Below, piece after piece: positions 8,152-17,776 of a stretch of DNA of 64,000 bases. The position numbers and the translations under genes are program-made. This DNA comes from Streptomyces violaceusniger. GTDB taxonomy: Bacteria > Actinomycetota > Actinomycetes > Streptomycetales > Streptomycetaceae. The first letter of the stretch is position 1. The number at the start of each line of letters is the position of its first letter. The notes beneath the pieces are model-generated. The model saw nothing but the letters and a program-made list of their open reading frames with translations. It searched no databases and was not told the DNA's origin. The DNA is taken from contig BJHW01000001.1 in assembly GCA_005405945.1 (NCBI GenBank), positions 5,828,001 through 5,892,000 of the forward strand, written 5' to 3'.

Positions 8152-8430
8152 TTCCCTCTCCTTCCCTTACCTCGCCCCCATCCTGCGCTCGCTCCGCACA
8201 CCCCCGCTTCCCCCGAAACCTTGACATCTCACCCCACCTTTGGGGACTTGGGCCGCGTTTGCCCGTCGCCGCTCGCAGAGCCGCCCCCGGACCGGGGCGC
8301 ACCCGGACCGGGGGCGGTCACTACCCCTCGCGGTCTGTGCGCGGCGAATCCTCCGATCATGTCGGATCTTCGTCGCGTATCTAGACTAAACGGACGTGCT
8401 CCAGTTGGCAGCAGAACGGACAGGAGATAC

Positions 8431-8500
8431 GGACCGGAGTTCCCGGACCGGAGTTCCCGGACCGGAGCGAAGAACCGGAGTTTCCGGACCGGAGTGACGG
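8431..8500 (+). repeat. five degenerate 14-nt tandem repeats in the stress-protein leader
   Basis: The unit ggaccggagttccc is exact at 8431 and 8445 and degenerates at 8459, 8473 and 8487. The repeats lie between a TAGACT box (8382-8387) and the AGGAGG at 8511 of the next gene, so they would be in its untranslated leader. The rest of 8152-8430 shows no gene. Confidence 0.8.
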
Positions 8501-8521
8501 ACGGCAGCCGAGGAGGACCGG

Positions 8522-9405
8522 ATGAGCGGCCCTGTCGTGGCGGGGGTCGACGGCTCCCGGCGCAGCCTTACGGCGGCCGAGTGGGCCGCGCGGGAGGCGG
8601 CGCGGCGCGGGGTCGCGCTGCGCCTGGTGCACGCCTGTCCGCCGCTGCCGCGCAGAGTCTCGCCGGTGCCCGGGGCGGACGCCTGGCAGAACGTGGGCGA
8701 GCAGATGCTCGGGCAGACGGTGGCCGACTTCCGGGCGCGCCTTCCGGAGCTCGGGATCGACGGGGAGCACACCGACGCCGAACCGGCCGATGCCCTGCTC
8801 ACCGCCGCCGCGAGCGCCGGGCTGCTGGTGGTCGGGGCCCGGGGCTGGGGTGGCTTCGAGGGCTGGCGGTGGGCTCCGTGGCGCTGCGGGTTGCGGCGAT
8901 GGCGGACTGCCCCGTCGTCACGGTCCCGGAGGAGCGACGTACGGGTGCCGGGTGGGACGGTACGGAGTCGGACGAGGTGCAGCTCGGCTTCGACGCGCAC
9001 GCCCCGGCGGAGGCGCCCACCGCCTTCGCGTTCCGCGCCGCCCAGGAGCGGGGCGTACCGCTGCGGGTGGTGCACGCGTGGGCGCTGCCCCCGGCCTCCC
9101 CGTCGGCCTGGATGCTCACGGTGCTGGAGGAGGACCGGGCGATGTGGGAGGACCAGGAGAGCCAGGTGGTCTCCGACGCCCTGCGGCCGTGGCGGGAGGG
9201 CTGCCCCGAGGTGGCCGTGGTGCCGGACGTCGTTCTGCTCAATCCGGCGGAGGCGCTGGTCAGGGCCTCGGAGCGGGCCGGGCTGCTGGTGATCGGGCGC
9301 CGTACGGCCACCCGGCCCACCCAGCTGCGGCTGGGGCCGGTGGCCCATGCGGTGCTGCACCACGCCCACTGCCCGGTGGCGGTCGTACCGCACCCCGGAC
9401 CGTGA
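8522..9405 (+). CDS. universal stress protein, tandem UspA domains (apparent frameshift)
   Basis: Two UspA domains in tandem, about 294 residues once the frame is joined, the usual length of tandem actinobacterial Usp proteins that bind ATP in the cytosol. Domain 1 starts VVAGVDGSRRSLTAAEWAA after AGGAGG and ATG 8522; domain 2 ends LGPVAHAVLHHAHCPVAVV. The frame breaks at 8861-8863: gaggg-ctggcg reads correctly (GFEG, then LAVGSVALRVAAMADCPVV) if one C is restored. Both halves are well conserved, which argues for a sequencing gap rather than decay. Convergent with the phosphofructokinase gene. Confidence 0.85.
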
Positions 9406-9490
9406 GCCCGCACCCCGCGCTCTGAGCCCGCCCCCGAGCCCCGTGTCCCGAACCCACCTCCCACACCCTGAGCCCGCATCCCGCAGGCGC

Positions 9491-10515
9491 TCAGCCGAAG
9501 AACACCCCGAATTCCGAGTACAGCGCCGGCTCGACGCCCTTGGTGCCCACCGTGGCCTCCGCGAGCGGCATCCGCACGATGTCCGTGCCGCGCAGCGCCA
9601 CCATCGTGCCGAAGTCCCGGTCCTTGACCGCGTCGATCGCCCGCAGCCCGAAGCGGGTGGCCAGCCAGCGGTCGAAGGCGCTGGGCGTCCCACCGCGCTG
9701 GATATGGCCCAGGACCGTGGTGCGGGCCTCCTTACCGGTGTGATCGGCGATCTCACGGGACAGCCACTCGCCGATACCGGATAGCCGGACATGGCCGAAC
9801 TCGTCCAGGCTGGAGTCCTTGACCACCATCTGGCCCGCCTTCGGCACGGCCCCCTCCGCCACCACCACGATCGGCGCGTATCTGATCGTGAAGCGGTTCT
9901 CCACCCAGGCGCAGACCTGGTCGATGTCGAAGGGCTGCTCGGGGATCAGGATGACGTTGGCACCGCCCGCGATGCCCGAGTGCAGGGCGATCCAGCCGGA
10001 GTGCCGCCCCATGACCTCGACCACCAGGGTGCGGGTGTGGGATTCGGCGGTGGTGTGCAGCCGGTCGATCGCCTCGGTGGCGATATTGACGGCGGTGTCG
10101 AAACCGAAGGTGTAGTCGGTGCCCGCCACATCGTTGTCGATCGTCTTGGGCACCCCGACCACCTGGATGCCCTCGCCCCCCAGCGCCGCGGCGACGCCGA
10201 GCGTGTCCTCGCCGCCGATCGCGATGAGCGCGTCCACCTCGTACTCGGCGAGCGTCCGCCGCACCCGATCGACCCCGTCCTCGCCGGCCAGGGGTTGGTC
10301 CGGGAGGAGCCGAGGATGGTGCCGCCGCGCGGCAGGATGCCGCGCACGGCCGGGACGTCCAGCGGCACGATGGCTCCTTCGAGCGCGCCGCGCCAGCCGT
10401 CCCGCACCCCGACGAACTCGAAGCCGTGGACCTCCACGCCCTTCCGGACGATGCCGCGGATCGCGGCGTTGAGCCCGGGGCAGTCACCGCCGCCGGTCAG
10501 CACACCGACACGCAT
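9491..10515 (-). CDS. pfkA: 6-phosphofructokinase (apparent frameshift)
   Basis: Phosphorylates fructose 6-phosphate to the 1,6-bisphosphate in glycolysis. About 342 residues after joining frames. Visible: nucleotide loop GVLTGGGDCPGLNAAIRG near the N-terminus, GGEDT, the catalytic PKTIDNDV, the substrate loop MGRHSGW and the C-terminal QRGGTPSAFDR. GGED in place of GGDG is the pattern of the actinobacterial subgroup; the phosphoryl donor (ATP or PPi) cannot be settled by eye. The frame breaks near 10306, where aacccc-tggcc needs one more C to read NPLAGEDG. Start ATG 10515, with a purine-rich stretch upstream. The break in so basic an enzyme supports an assembly error. Confidence 0.9.
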
Positions 10516-10743
10516 CTCCGCTCCCTCCGCCGACGGCGCGAGCCGCGGCCGCCGCTCCTTCCGGCACCACTCTTGCCACCCCCTCTTCCTCCAGAATCCA
10601 CCCATATGTAGCGCGGCGCCCACAGCGGCGTAGGGGTGTCCCCACAACACCGATGTGTTCATCCGACTGATACGACTGATGCGCCAGAGGTGTGGATAGA
10701 CTCTCGCAACTGCACAAGGGCACAGCGGGGAGAGGCAGCACAG

Positions 10744-10908
10744 ATGGCCCAGGCGAAGAAAATCGCGCTCTATATGCTGATCGTCTTCGTGCTGTACACG
10801 ATCATCAAGACCCCCGCCCGGGCGGCCGACCTCGTCCAGGTCGGTTTCGAGGGCATATCGGACGCCGCCAAGAGCGTCGGCGAGTTCATGACGGAGCTGA
10901 CCAACTAG
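10744..10908 (+). CDS. small single-pass membrane protein
   Basis: A 54-residue protein, MAQAKKIALYMLIVFVLYTI then a polar tail with VGFEGISDAAKSVGEFMTEL. One transmembrane helix at about residues 7-23 and an amphipathic C-terminal helix. GGGGAGAGG lies upstream of ATG 10744 and a TAGACT hexamer at 10697-10702 may be its -10. It stands between phosphofructokinase (opposite strand) and sigF. No family recognised; the clear start signals and composition make it a likely real gene. Confidence 0.7.
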   Translation: MAQAKKIALYMLIVFVLYTIIKTPARAADLVQVGFEGISDAAKSVGEFMTELTN

Positions 10909-11000
10909 CCGCGCGCCCCTCCCGTCCCCGCCCTCGAACCCCCGTTTCCCTCACTCCCTTATCGGGCGTTTTCTCCACCAACACGTGGTAAAGCGGTGCT

Positions 11001-11013
11001 TGCACACAGTGCA
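11001..11013. promoter_or_regulatory. inverted repeat in the sigF upstream region
   Basis: TGCAC and GTGCA flank aca, about 58 nt before the sigF start. A TATGAC hexamer follows at about 11029. Possible regulator site for this developmental sigma gene; no factor assigned. Confidence 0.35.
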
Positions 11014-11070
11014 CATGTCTTGTGATGCTATGACCGCTTTTGCCGGGTGAGTACATCGTGAAGGGGTGGC

Positions 11071-11904
11071 GTGACCGTGTCAGCCCGTACCGCGCCCAGA
11101 ACCCCGCCCCAGGGCGATGGCGGCAGCGAAAGCGGCAGAAGCCGCGGGGCTGACGCCAGAGCGCTCACCCAGGTGCTCTTCGCCGAGCTCTCGGGCCTCA
11201 CCCCCGGAACCCCCGAGCACGCCCGCGTGCGCGCCGCGCTGATCGAGGCCAATCTGCCGCTGGTCCGCTACGCCGCGGCCCGCTTCCGCAGCCGCAACGA
11301 GCCCATGGAGGACGTGATCCAGGTCGGCACCATCGGCCTGATCAACGCGATCGACCGGTTCGACCCGGACCGCGGGGTGCAGTTCCCGACCTTCGCCATG
11401 CCGACCGTCGTCGGCGAGATCAAGCGCTACTTCCGCGACAACGTCCGCACCGTCCACGTCCCGCGCCGGTTGCACGAGCTATGGGTGCAGGTCAACGGCG
11501 CGACCGAGGACCTGACCGTGCTGCACGGCCGCTCCCCGACGACGGCCGAGATCGCCGAACGCCTCAAGCTCAGCGAGGAGGAGGTGCTGGCCTGCATCGA
11601 GGCGGGCCGCTCGTATCACGCCACCTCCCTGGAGGCCGCCCAGGAGGGCGACGGACTGCCCGGCCTGGTCGACCGGCTCGGCTACGAGGATCCGGCGCTC
11701 GCCGGAGTCGAGCACCGCGATCTGGTGCGCCATCTGCTCGTACAACTGCCCGAGCGCGAGCAGCGTATCCTTTTGCTCCGTTACTACAGCAACTTGACGC
11801 AATCTCAGATCAGCGCCGAGCTCGGTGTCTCCCAGATGCATGTGTCCCGGCTGCTGTCCCGGAGCTTCGCCCGGCTGAGATCCGCAAACCGGATCGAGTC
11901 CTGA
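11071..11904 (+). CDS. sigF: SigB/SigF/SigG-family RNA polymerase sigma factor (SigF-like)
   Basis: Alternative sigma factor of 277 residues. Sigma-70 region 2 includes NLPLVRYAAARFRSRNEPMED and FPTFAMPTVVGEIKRYFRD; region 3 is TAEIAERLKLSEEEVLACIE; region 4 is the helix-turn-helix NLTQSQISAELGVSQMHVSR. Start is GTG 11071 with AAGGGG a few bases upstream. The next gene encodes a close paralogue, the arrangement I recall for the S. coelicolor sigF-sigN pair, in which SigF acts late in spore maturation. The gene symbol rests on that order and on family, not on an alignment. No anti-sigma or anti-anti-sigma gene is adjacent. Confidence 0.8.
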   Translation: MTVSARTAPRTPPQGDGGSESGRSRGADARALTQVLFAELSGLTPGTPEHARVRAALIEANLPLVRYAAARFRSRNEPMEDVIQVGTIGLINAIDRFDPDRGVQFPTFAMPTVVGEIKRYFRDNVRTVHVPRRLHELWVQVNGATEDLTVLHGRSPTTAEIAERLKLSEEEVLACIEAGRSYHATSLEAAQEGDGLPGLVDRLGYEDPALAGVEHRDLVRHLLVQLPEREQRILLLRYYSNLTQSQISAELGVSQMHVSRLLSRSFARLRSANRIES

Positions 11905-12092
11905 TCCTTGGGAGGGACCTCCGTCCCGGGGTCTCAAGGCTGTAATGTCGACATGGCGCTACAGCGTGTTGCCGACATGTGACATTCTGCAGGAACCGCG
12001 TTTACCGCGGCCCGACCTCCGGTATTCAGGGGGAGGCTGCGTCGGACGCGAACCGCGCAGCTGGGATCCGTCCGCGACCTCTAGGGGGTGGC

Positions 12093-12922
12093 ATGTCCGT
12101 AGAACTGGGCAGCTCGAAGGTGCTCAACAACGACGCACCGCACATGCCTGACGACTGCGACGCCATCGACACCCGCACCCTCTCCCGCTCCCTCTTCCTG
12201 CGGCTCGCCACACTCGACAAGGACAGTGCGGAGGCCGGCTACGTCCGTGACACCCTCATCGAGCTGAACCTCCCGCTCGTCCGCTACGCGGCGGCCCGGT
12301 TCCGCAGCCGTAACGAGCCGATGGAGGACATCGTCCAGGTCGGCACCATCGGCCTGATCAAGGCGATCGACCGCTTCGACTGCGAACGGGGCGTGGAGTT
12401 CCCGACGTTCGCCATGCCGACCGTCGTGGGCGAGATCAAGCGGTTCTTCCGCGACACCAGCTGGTCGGTGCGGGTCCCGCGGCGGCTCCAGGAGCTGCGC
12501 CTGGCCCTCACCAAGGCCAGTGACGAGCTGTCACAGAAGCTCGACCGCTCCCCGACCGTCACCGAGCTCGCCACGGCGCTGGGCGTCTCCGAGGAGGACG
12601 TGGTCGACGGGCTCGCGGTGGGCAATGCCTACACGGCCAGCTCGCTGGACTCCCCGTCCCCGAGGACGACGGCGGCGAGGGGTCGCTCGCCGACCGGCTG
12701 GGGTACGAGGACAGCGCGCTGGAGGGCGTGGAGTACCGCGAGTCGCTCAAGCCCCTGCTGGCGAAACTGCCGCCGCGTGAGCGCCAGATCATCATGCTGC
12801 GCTTCTTCGCCAATATGACGCAGTCGCAAATCGGCGAAGAGGTCGGGATCTCCCAGATGCATGTCTCCCGGCTGCTCACCCGGACCCTGGCCCAGCTGCG
12901 CGAGGGCCTGATCTCGGACTGA
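12093..12922 (+). CDS. sigN: SigB/SigF/SigG-family sigma factor, SigN-like (apparent frameshift)
   Basis: Paralogue of the preceding sigma factor, about 276 residues after joining frames. Region 2 has the same RYAAARFRSRNEPMED and FPTFAMPTVVGEIKRFF blocks; region 4 is NMTQSQIGEEVGISQMHVSR. The frame breaks at about 12658-12662, where gtcccc-gagg needs one base to read SPEDDGGEGSLADRLGYED. ATG 12093 has AGGGGG 4 nt upstream. In S. coelicolor the gene next to sigF is sigN, linked to aerial hyphae; this assignment is by order and remembered family. The 188 nt between the two genes should hold its own promoter but no consensus was certain. Confidence 0.75.
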
Positions 12923-12990
12923 CCGCCACTGGCCAGTCCCCTGCCGGATCCCTGCACACCGGATCCCTGTACACCTGACGGGTCGTCAGC

Positions 12991-13002
12991 CACACTGGCC
13001 CG
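12991..13002 (+). promoter_or_regulatory. possible leaderless -10 box
   Basis: CACACT at 12991-12996, 6 nt, then ATG 13003; same hexamer and spacing as in front of tadA. Confidence 0.35.
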
Positions 13003-13839
13003 ATGCGATACGCATGGAGCCGGACAACGGGCCGCCGAGGTACGGCAATCGCCTCCTCGGCGGCCGCGCTGTGCCTGGGGGCACTCCTCAGCGGCTGCGG
13101 CGGTGGCAGCGACGGCTATGTGGCCGCCGGTGCGGCCGGACCCGACGGCCGGCGGACCGCGAACGCCGTGCCGCCCAAGGATGGCGTCGACCTGGTGCCC
13201 CTGGACGAGGACGGCACGGACAACGCTCGCGGCGGTAAGGGCGGCACGGACGGGAAGCGCGATCGGGGCACGGCCGGACCCGAGGCCACCACGGACGGCA
13301 GAGCGGACGGCCCGGCCTCGCGGGCGCCCTCGGCCTCGGCGCGGGCCCCCGGCCGCACGGACGGCTCGGGCGGCCCGGGCGGCGGGAAGAGCGGCTCCGG
13401 GGCCCCGGGGCGTACGGACGACGGCCCCAAGGGCGACGGCGGGCCCACGGGCGAGGGCCCCGGCGAGCCCTCACCCTCCGGCCCGGGCCCGGGCTCCTCG
13501 GACCCCTCCGGCACCCCCACGCCCACCGGACCGGCCGCCCTCAAGGTCGGCAAGCCGGAGCGGACGGCGACCGATGAGCGCTGGTGCGAGAAGGTGAAGG
13601 TTGAGTTCCGCAACACCGGAGGAGCGCCCATCGCCTCGGGCACCGTCACCTTCGGGACGCATGTGATCGACGCGCTCGGCATCGACTGGGCCACGCTGGA
13701 GTCCAAGGAAGAGCTGCCCGCGCCGATCGGCGCGGGCCAGAAGAAGGAGAAGACCTGGACGGTGTGCGTGGACGACTGGCGGGTGCCGCTGGGCATGCAT
13801 ATCGAGACACAGGACGTCTCGGTCAGCTGGAAGCCGTAA
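13003..13839 (+). CDS. lipoprotein with long low-complexity linker
   Basis: A 278-residue protein with a signal peptide ending in lipobox LLSGC (cysteine near residue 32), so it should be lipid-anchored outside the membrane. Residues about 40-180 are a disordered Gly/Pro/Ser/Asp-rich linker. The C-terminal domain, about 183-278, is compact (AALKVGKPERTATDERWCEKV ... KTWTVCVDDWRVPLGMH) with two cysteines that could form a disulfide. The long linker suggests the domain is displayed through the wall. Function unknown. Confidence 0.8.
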   Translation: MRYAWSRTTGRRGTAIASSAAALCLGALLSGCGGGSDGYVAAGAAGPDGRRTANAVPPKDGVDLVPLDEDGTDNARGGKGGTDGKRDRGTAGPEATTDGRADGPASRAPSASARAPGRTDGSGGPGGGKSGSGAPGRTDDGPKGDGGPTGEGPGEPSPSGPGPGSSDPSGTPTPTGPAALKVGKPERTATDERWCEKVKVEFRNTGGAPIASGTVTFGTHVIDALGIDWATLESKEELPAPIGAGQKKEKTWTVCVDDWRVPLGMHIETQDVSVSWKP

Positions 13840-13925
13840 GGCCGACCCGGCAGCCGTAAGGGGCGCGGGAACTCGGGCCCCGAGAGAGCTCAGGCCCCCG
13901 CTGGAAGTGTCAGGGCTTCGCGGAC

Positions 13926-14126
13926 TCAGCCCAGCGCCAGCCAGGCCACCGCCGCGACGATCACCACCGCCGCGATCACGCCGACGATGAGGCCGACGCG
14001 CGAACCGCCGCCCGATCCGGCGGACGTCTGAGGCTGCCGAGTGCCCTCGTCGACGAAGGCGCGGAACATCTGAGTGGAGCCGGCCGGGTCGTGGTTCCCG
14101 TTGGGGCTCTGGGGGTTGTTCGCCAT
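13926..14126 (-). CDS. small tail-anchored membrane protein
   Basis: A 66-residue protein starting MANNPQSPNGN, with a soluble N-terminal half (STQMFRAFVDEGTRQ), a Gly/Ser hinge and a C-terminal transmembrane helix (VGLIVGVIAAVVIVAAVAWL) reaching the last residues. I use ATG 14126: a TAGGGT hexamer lies 8 nt upstream on its strand, so it may be leaderless; the upstream extension is arginine-rich and unlike a real N-terminus. Divergent from the MarR gene. Function unknown. Confidence 0.7.
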   Translation of the reverse strand: MANNPQSPNGNHDPAGSTQMFRAFVDEGTRQPQTSAGSGGGSRVGLIVGVIAAVVIVAAVAWLALG

Positions 14127-14262
14127 GAGCCCCGACCCTAGCGAACGAGCGGATTCCGGGACACCCCCGGGTCTCAGCAGCCCCTCGCACCTCGGCCACC
14201 CCGCTTGACTCACTCCAGGACGACTCTTTAACGGCAATTTACCGCCCAGACCGCCCCTTCAT

Positions 14263-14305
14263 TTGCCTGTAGCAACTAACTTCTTCTATGGTTGCCTTAA
14301 GCAAC
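14263..14305 (+). promoter_or_regulatory. MarR operon promoter with two operator copies
   Basis: TTGCCT (14263-14268) and TATGGT (14287-14292) are 18 nt apart and form a plausible -35/-10 pair. Two dyads overlap them: TTGC-ctgta-GCAA at 14263-14275 and GTTGC-cttaa-GCAAC at 14291-14305, centres 29 nt apart. A MarR dimer on each would block both boxes. Confidence 0.65.
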
Positions 14306-14338
14306 TGACCATCCTGATCAATCCCCCTGGGAGGTGCC

Positions 14339-14827
14339 GTGGCCACTCAGCGCCACTACGAGGAGCTGGCCCGGCAGCTCAGCGCCATCGGCACCGTCAA
14401 GCGCGGGCTCGGGCGCGTCCTGCCGGCCGACTGCCCGTCGGGCGCCGCCGTCGTCCTGATGCTCCTCGACCGCTACGGCGAGATGCGCATGAGCAAGCTC
14501 GCCGAGCTGCTCGACATCGACATGTCGGTGACCAGCCGGCATGTGGCACATGTCGCGAACCGCGGCTGGGTGGACCGCAAGCCCGACCCGCTCGACCGGC
14601 GGTCGCGGCTGCTGAGCATCAACCCCAGCGGACGAGCCCTGCTCGGTCAGGTCTCCGAGCGCTACACGAACGCGCTCGCCAGTTGTCTGAGCGACTGGTC
14701 GGACGAGGACGTCGACCGCCTCAATGAACTTCTCGCCCGGTTGCGGACGAGTTTCGGGGACACCCGTTCCCGGGCCCTGCCGCATCAGGCGGAGACCAGC
14801 ACCACCCGTACACCTTCGCAACGTTAA
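14339..14827 (+). CDS. MarR-family transcriptional regulator
   Basis: A 162-residue winged-helix repressor. The DNA-binding part is MSKLAELLDIDMSVTSRHV followed by the wing NRGWVDRKPDPLDRRSRLL, the typical MarR signature. Start GTG 14339 has GGGAGGT at 14329-14335. It is the first gene of an operon, 8 nt before an MFS efflux gene, and its own promoter carries two TTGC-N5-GCAA dyads, so autorepression relieved by a ligand is the natural inference. The ligand is probably a pump substrate. Confidence 0.9.
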   Translation: MATQRHYEELARQLSAIGTVKRGLGRVLPADCPSGAAVVLMLLDRYGEMRMSKLAELLDIDMSVTSRHVAHVANRGWVDRKPDPLDRRSRLLSINPSGRALLGQVSERYTNALASCLSDWSDEDVDRLNELLARLRTSFGDTRSRALPHQAETSTTRTPSQR

Positions 14828-14835
14828 GGAACTTC

Positions 14836-17475
14836 ATGGCAACGACCACACCGGACGGTGGTGTGCGGGGACCCGCGGGGCACCCCGCCCACGCCAAGCA
14901 CGGCGGAGGAGGCCACAGAGGCCAGCACGGCCACGCCGCGGACTCCTCGGCGCCGATGACCCACCGGCAGATCATGGAGGCCCTCTCCGGGCTGCTGCTG
15001 GGGATGTTCGTCGCGATCCTGTCGTCGACGATCGTCTCCGCCGCACTACCCAAGATCATCGCCGACCTCAACGGCAGCCAGTCCTCCTACACCTGGGTCG
15101 TCACCGCCACCCTGCTCGCCATGACGGCCACCACGCCGCTGTGGGGCAAGCTCGCCGACCTCTTCAGCAAGAAGCTGCTGGTCCAGATAGCCCTGGTGAT
15201 CTACGTCGCGGGCTCCGTGGTGGCCGGTCTGTCGCAGAACCCCGGCATGCTGATCGCCTGCCGCGTGGTGCAGGGCATCGGCGTCGGCGGCCTGTCCGCC
15301 CTCGCCCAGATCGTCATGGCCGCGATGATCTCCCCGCGCGAGCGCGGCCGTTACAGCGGCTACCTCGGCGCGACCTTCGCCGTCGCGACCGTCGGCGGTC
15401 CGCTGCTGGGCGGCGTGATCACCGACACCGACTGGCTGGGCTGGCGCTGGTGCTTCTACGTCGGCGTGCCGTTCGCCGTCATCGCGCTGATCGTCCTTCA
15501 GAAGACCCTGAAGCTCCCCGTGGTGAAGCGGGACGTCAAGGTCGACTGGGGCGGCGCCTTCTTCATCAGCGCCGCGGTCTCGCTGCTGCTGATCTGGGTC
15601 ACCTTCGCCGGCGACAAGTACGACTGGCTCTCCTGGCAGACGTACGCGATGGTCGGCGGCTCGATCGTGCTCGGACTGATCTTCACCCTGATCGAGTCCA
15701 AGGCGAGCGAGCCGATCATTCCGCTGCGGCTGTTCCGCAACAAGACGATCACCCTCGCCTCGCTGGCGTCGCTCTTCGTCGGTATCGCGATGTTCGCCGG
15801 AACCGTCTTCTTCAGCCAGTACTTCCAGCTGGCGCGCGGTAAGTCGCCCACCATGTCCGGCGTCATGACCATCCCGATGATCGGCGGTCTGTTCGTCTCC
15901 TCGACCATCTCCGGTCAGATCATCACCAAGACCGGTCGCTGGAAGGCATGGCTGGTCAGCGGTGGTGTGCTGGTCACGGCGGGTCTCGCGCTGCTCGGCA
16001 CCATCCGGTACGACACCCCGTACTGGCACATGGCGATCTACATGGCGCTCATGGGCCTCGGCATCGGCATGATGATGCAGAACCTGGTACTGGCCACCCA
16101 GAACCAGGTGGCCCCGCAGGACCTCGGCGCGGCCAGCTCCGTCGTCACCTTCTTCCGCTCCCTGGGTGGTGCGGTCGGCGTCTCGGCGCTCGGCGCGGTG
16201 CTCGCCAACCGGGTCACCCACTTCGTCAAGGAAGGCCTGGCCGACCTCGGCCCCAAGGGCGCGGCGTTGGGTCACGGCGGCACCGGCGGCGGTGGCATCC
16301 CCGACGTGCAGGCGCTGCCCGAGCCGATGCGCACGATCATGGAGAGCGCCTACGGGCACGGTGTCGCGGACGTCTTCCTCTTCGCCGCCCCTGCCGCGTT
16401 CCTCGCCTTCCTGCTGACCCTGTTCATCAAGGAGGTCGCCCTGAAGACCAACTCAGGCACCCAGCAGGCCGCCACGGCCACCCCGGACGCCCCGGCCACC
16501 GACGGGGCCCCGGCCGACGCGGTGGCGGCCACGGCAGCCACCGGGCAGGTCGCCGACCTCGAGCCCGCGCTCGTGGGCGCCCCGGCCGCCGCGGTGCGCG
16601 AGCCGGACGCGGGCGGCGCCGTCGCGGCCACCGCCGCGCAGACGGCCACCGCTCCGCAGCGCCTTACGGCGTTCGCCTCCGCCGGGGGCGACGGCGCGGA
16701 CCGTCAGCCCCGGCAGGGTGTGCACGGCTTCGTGCGGAACGCGGAGGGCGGCCCCGTCGCCCGCGCCGCGGTGACGCTGATCTCGCTCGCCGGGCGGCAG
16801 CTGGGCCGTTCGGTGGCGCACCCCGACGGCTCGTACGCCCTGGACGCGCCGGGCTCCGGCTCGTACGTCCTGATCGCGGCGGCCGACGGCCACCAGCCGC
16901 AGGCGTCCACGGTCGTGGTCGGGGACGAGCCGCTCGGCTTCGACATCGTCCTGTCGGCCACCAGCGGCCTGGTGGGCACCGTGCGCGGTGCCGCCGACGG
17001 CCGGCCGGTGGACGCGGCGATGGTCGTGGTCACCGATGTCCGCGGCGAGGTGCTGGCCACCGGGAAGACCGGTGAGCAGGGCGACTTCGGCTTCGAGGAG
17101 CTGGTCTCCGGGACCTTCACGGTCGCGGTGAACGCGCCGGGCTACCGGCCCGCGGCCCTGCCCGTCGACGTGGGGGCCCAGGGGCTGACCCGGGTGGAGA
17201 TAGCGCTGCAGGCCGGCGCCCGGGTGCAGGGCATAGTCCGGGCCGGTGCCGACCGGCGGCCGCTGCCCGACGCGCGGGTCACCCTCGTGGACTCGGCCGG
17301 GAACGTGGTCGCCACCGCCACCACCGGTGAGGACGGCGCGTACGCCTTCACCGACCTGGACGCGGGCGACTACACGGTCATCGCGAGCGGCTACCCGCCG
17401 GTCGCGGGGGCGCTGACGGTCTCCGGACCCGGCGTCGACGGCCACGACGTGGAGCTCGCCCACCCGGGCGAGTGA
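14836..17475 (+). CDS. MFS (DHA2-type) transporter fused to carboxypeptidase-regulatory-like repeats
   Basis: Fusion of 879 residues. Residues about 45-545 are a 14-helix DHA2 drug/H+ antiporter with the motif GKLADLFSKK after TM2 and the antiporter-type RVVQGIGVGG. After an Ala/Thr-rich linker (about 550-630) come three beta-sandwich carboxypeptidase-regulatory-like units, each with the G-V-(R/T)...G-x-P...A-x-V-T-L pattern: QGVHGFVRNAEGGPVARAAV, GLVGTVRGAADGRPVDAAMV and VQGIVRAGADRRPLPDARV. With 14 helices both ends should be cytoplasmic, so these domains would be inside, which is odd for such folds. Second gene of the MarR operon; no Shine-Dalgarno doubt (AAGGA before ATG). Confidence 0.88.
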   Translation: MATTTPDGGVRGPAGHPAHAKHGGGGHRGQHGHAADSSAPMTHRQIMEALSGLLLGMFVAILSSTIVSAALPKIIADLNGSQSSYTWVVTATLLAMTATTPLWGKLADLFSKKLLVQIALVIYVAGSVVAGLSQNPGMLIACRVVQGIGVGGLSALAQIVMAAMISPRERGRYSGYLGATFAVATVGGPLLGGVITDTDWLGWRWCFYVGVPFAVIALIVLQKTLKLPVVKRDVKVDWGGAFFISAAVSLLLIWVTFAGDKYDWLSWQTYAMVGGSIVLGLIFTLIESKASEPIIPLRLFRNKTITLASLASLFVGIAMFAGTVFFSQYFQLARGKSPTMSGVMTIPMIGGLFVSSTISGQIITKTGRWKAWLVSGGVLVTAGLALLGTIRYDTPYWHMAIYMALMGLGIGMMMQNLVLATQNQVAPQDLGAASSVVTFFRSLGGAVGVSALGAVLANRVTHFVKEGLADLGPKGAALGHGGTGGGGIPDVQALPEPMRTIMESAYGHGVADVFLFAAPAAFLAFLLTLFIKEVALKTNSGTQQAATATPDAPATDGAPADAVAATAATGQVADLEPALVGAPAAAVREPDAGGAVAATAAQTATAPQRLTAFASAGGDGADRQPRQGVHGFVRNAEGGPVARAAVTLISLAGRQLGRSVAHPDGSYALDAPGSGSYVLIAAADGHQPQASTVVVGDEPLGFDIVLSATSGLVGTVRGAADGRPVDAAMVVVTDVRGEVLATGKTGEQGDFGFEELVSGTFTVAVNAPGYRPAALPVDVGAQGLTRVEIALQAGARVQGIVRAGADRRPLPDARVTLVDSAGNVVATATTGEDGAYAFTDLDAGDYTVIASGYPPVAGALTVSGPGVDGHDVELAHPGE

Positions 17476-17776
17476 CGGAACCCCGGGTCCGGGGCGCGCA
17501 TGAGCGGAGACGCGCCCCGGACCCGGCCCGGGCGGCGGATTTCTCGGCCGGACCCGGAACCCGGATCCCGGCGGCGGTGTAGTGAAGGCAGGGGACGGCC
17601 TGACGCCGCCGCCCGGATCCGGTGCACAGACACGACGAGTACCACCGGCACGACGAGTACCACCAGCACGACAGCACGGCGCGCACGACCAGCGCGCCGG
17701 GCGACATGAGCCACACGAGCAACACGCCGAGCACGACGAGCAACACGGCGACACCCGAGCGGGAGCGAAACGCGGC
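17476..17776 (+). repeat. intergenic region with short direct repeats, MFS to YceI
   Basis: No gene seen. Two near copies of acgacgagtaccaccggc lie at about 17634-17670, and looser cacgac/gagcaac repeats continue to 17760. It is long for an operon spacer, so the YceI gene may have a promoter here. Confidence 0.5.
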
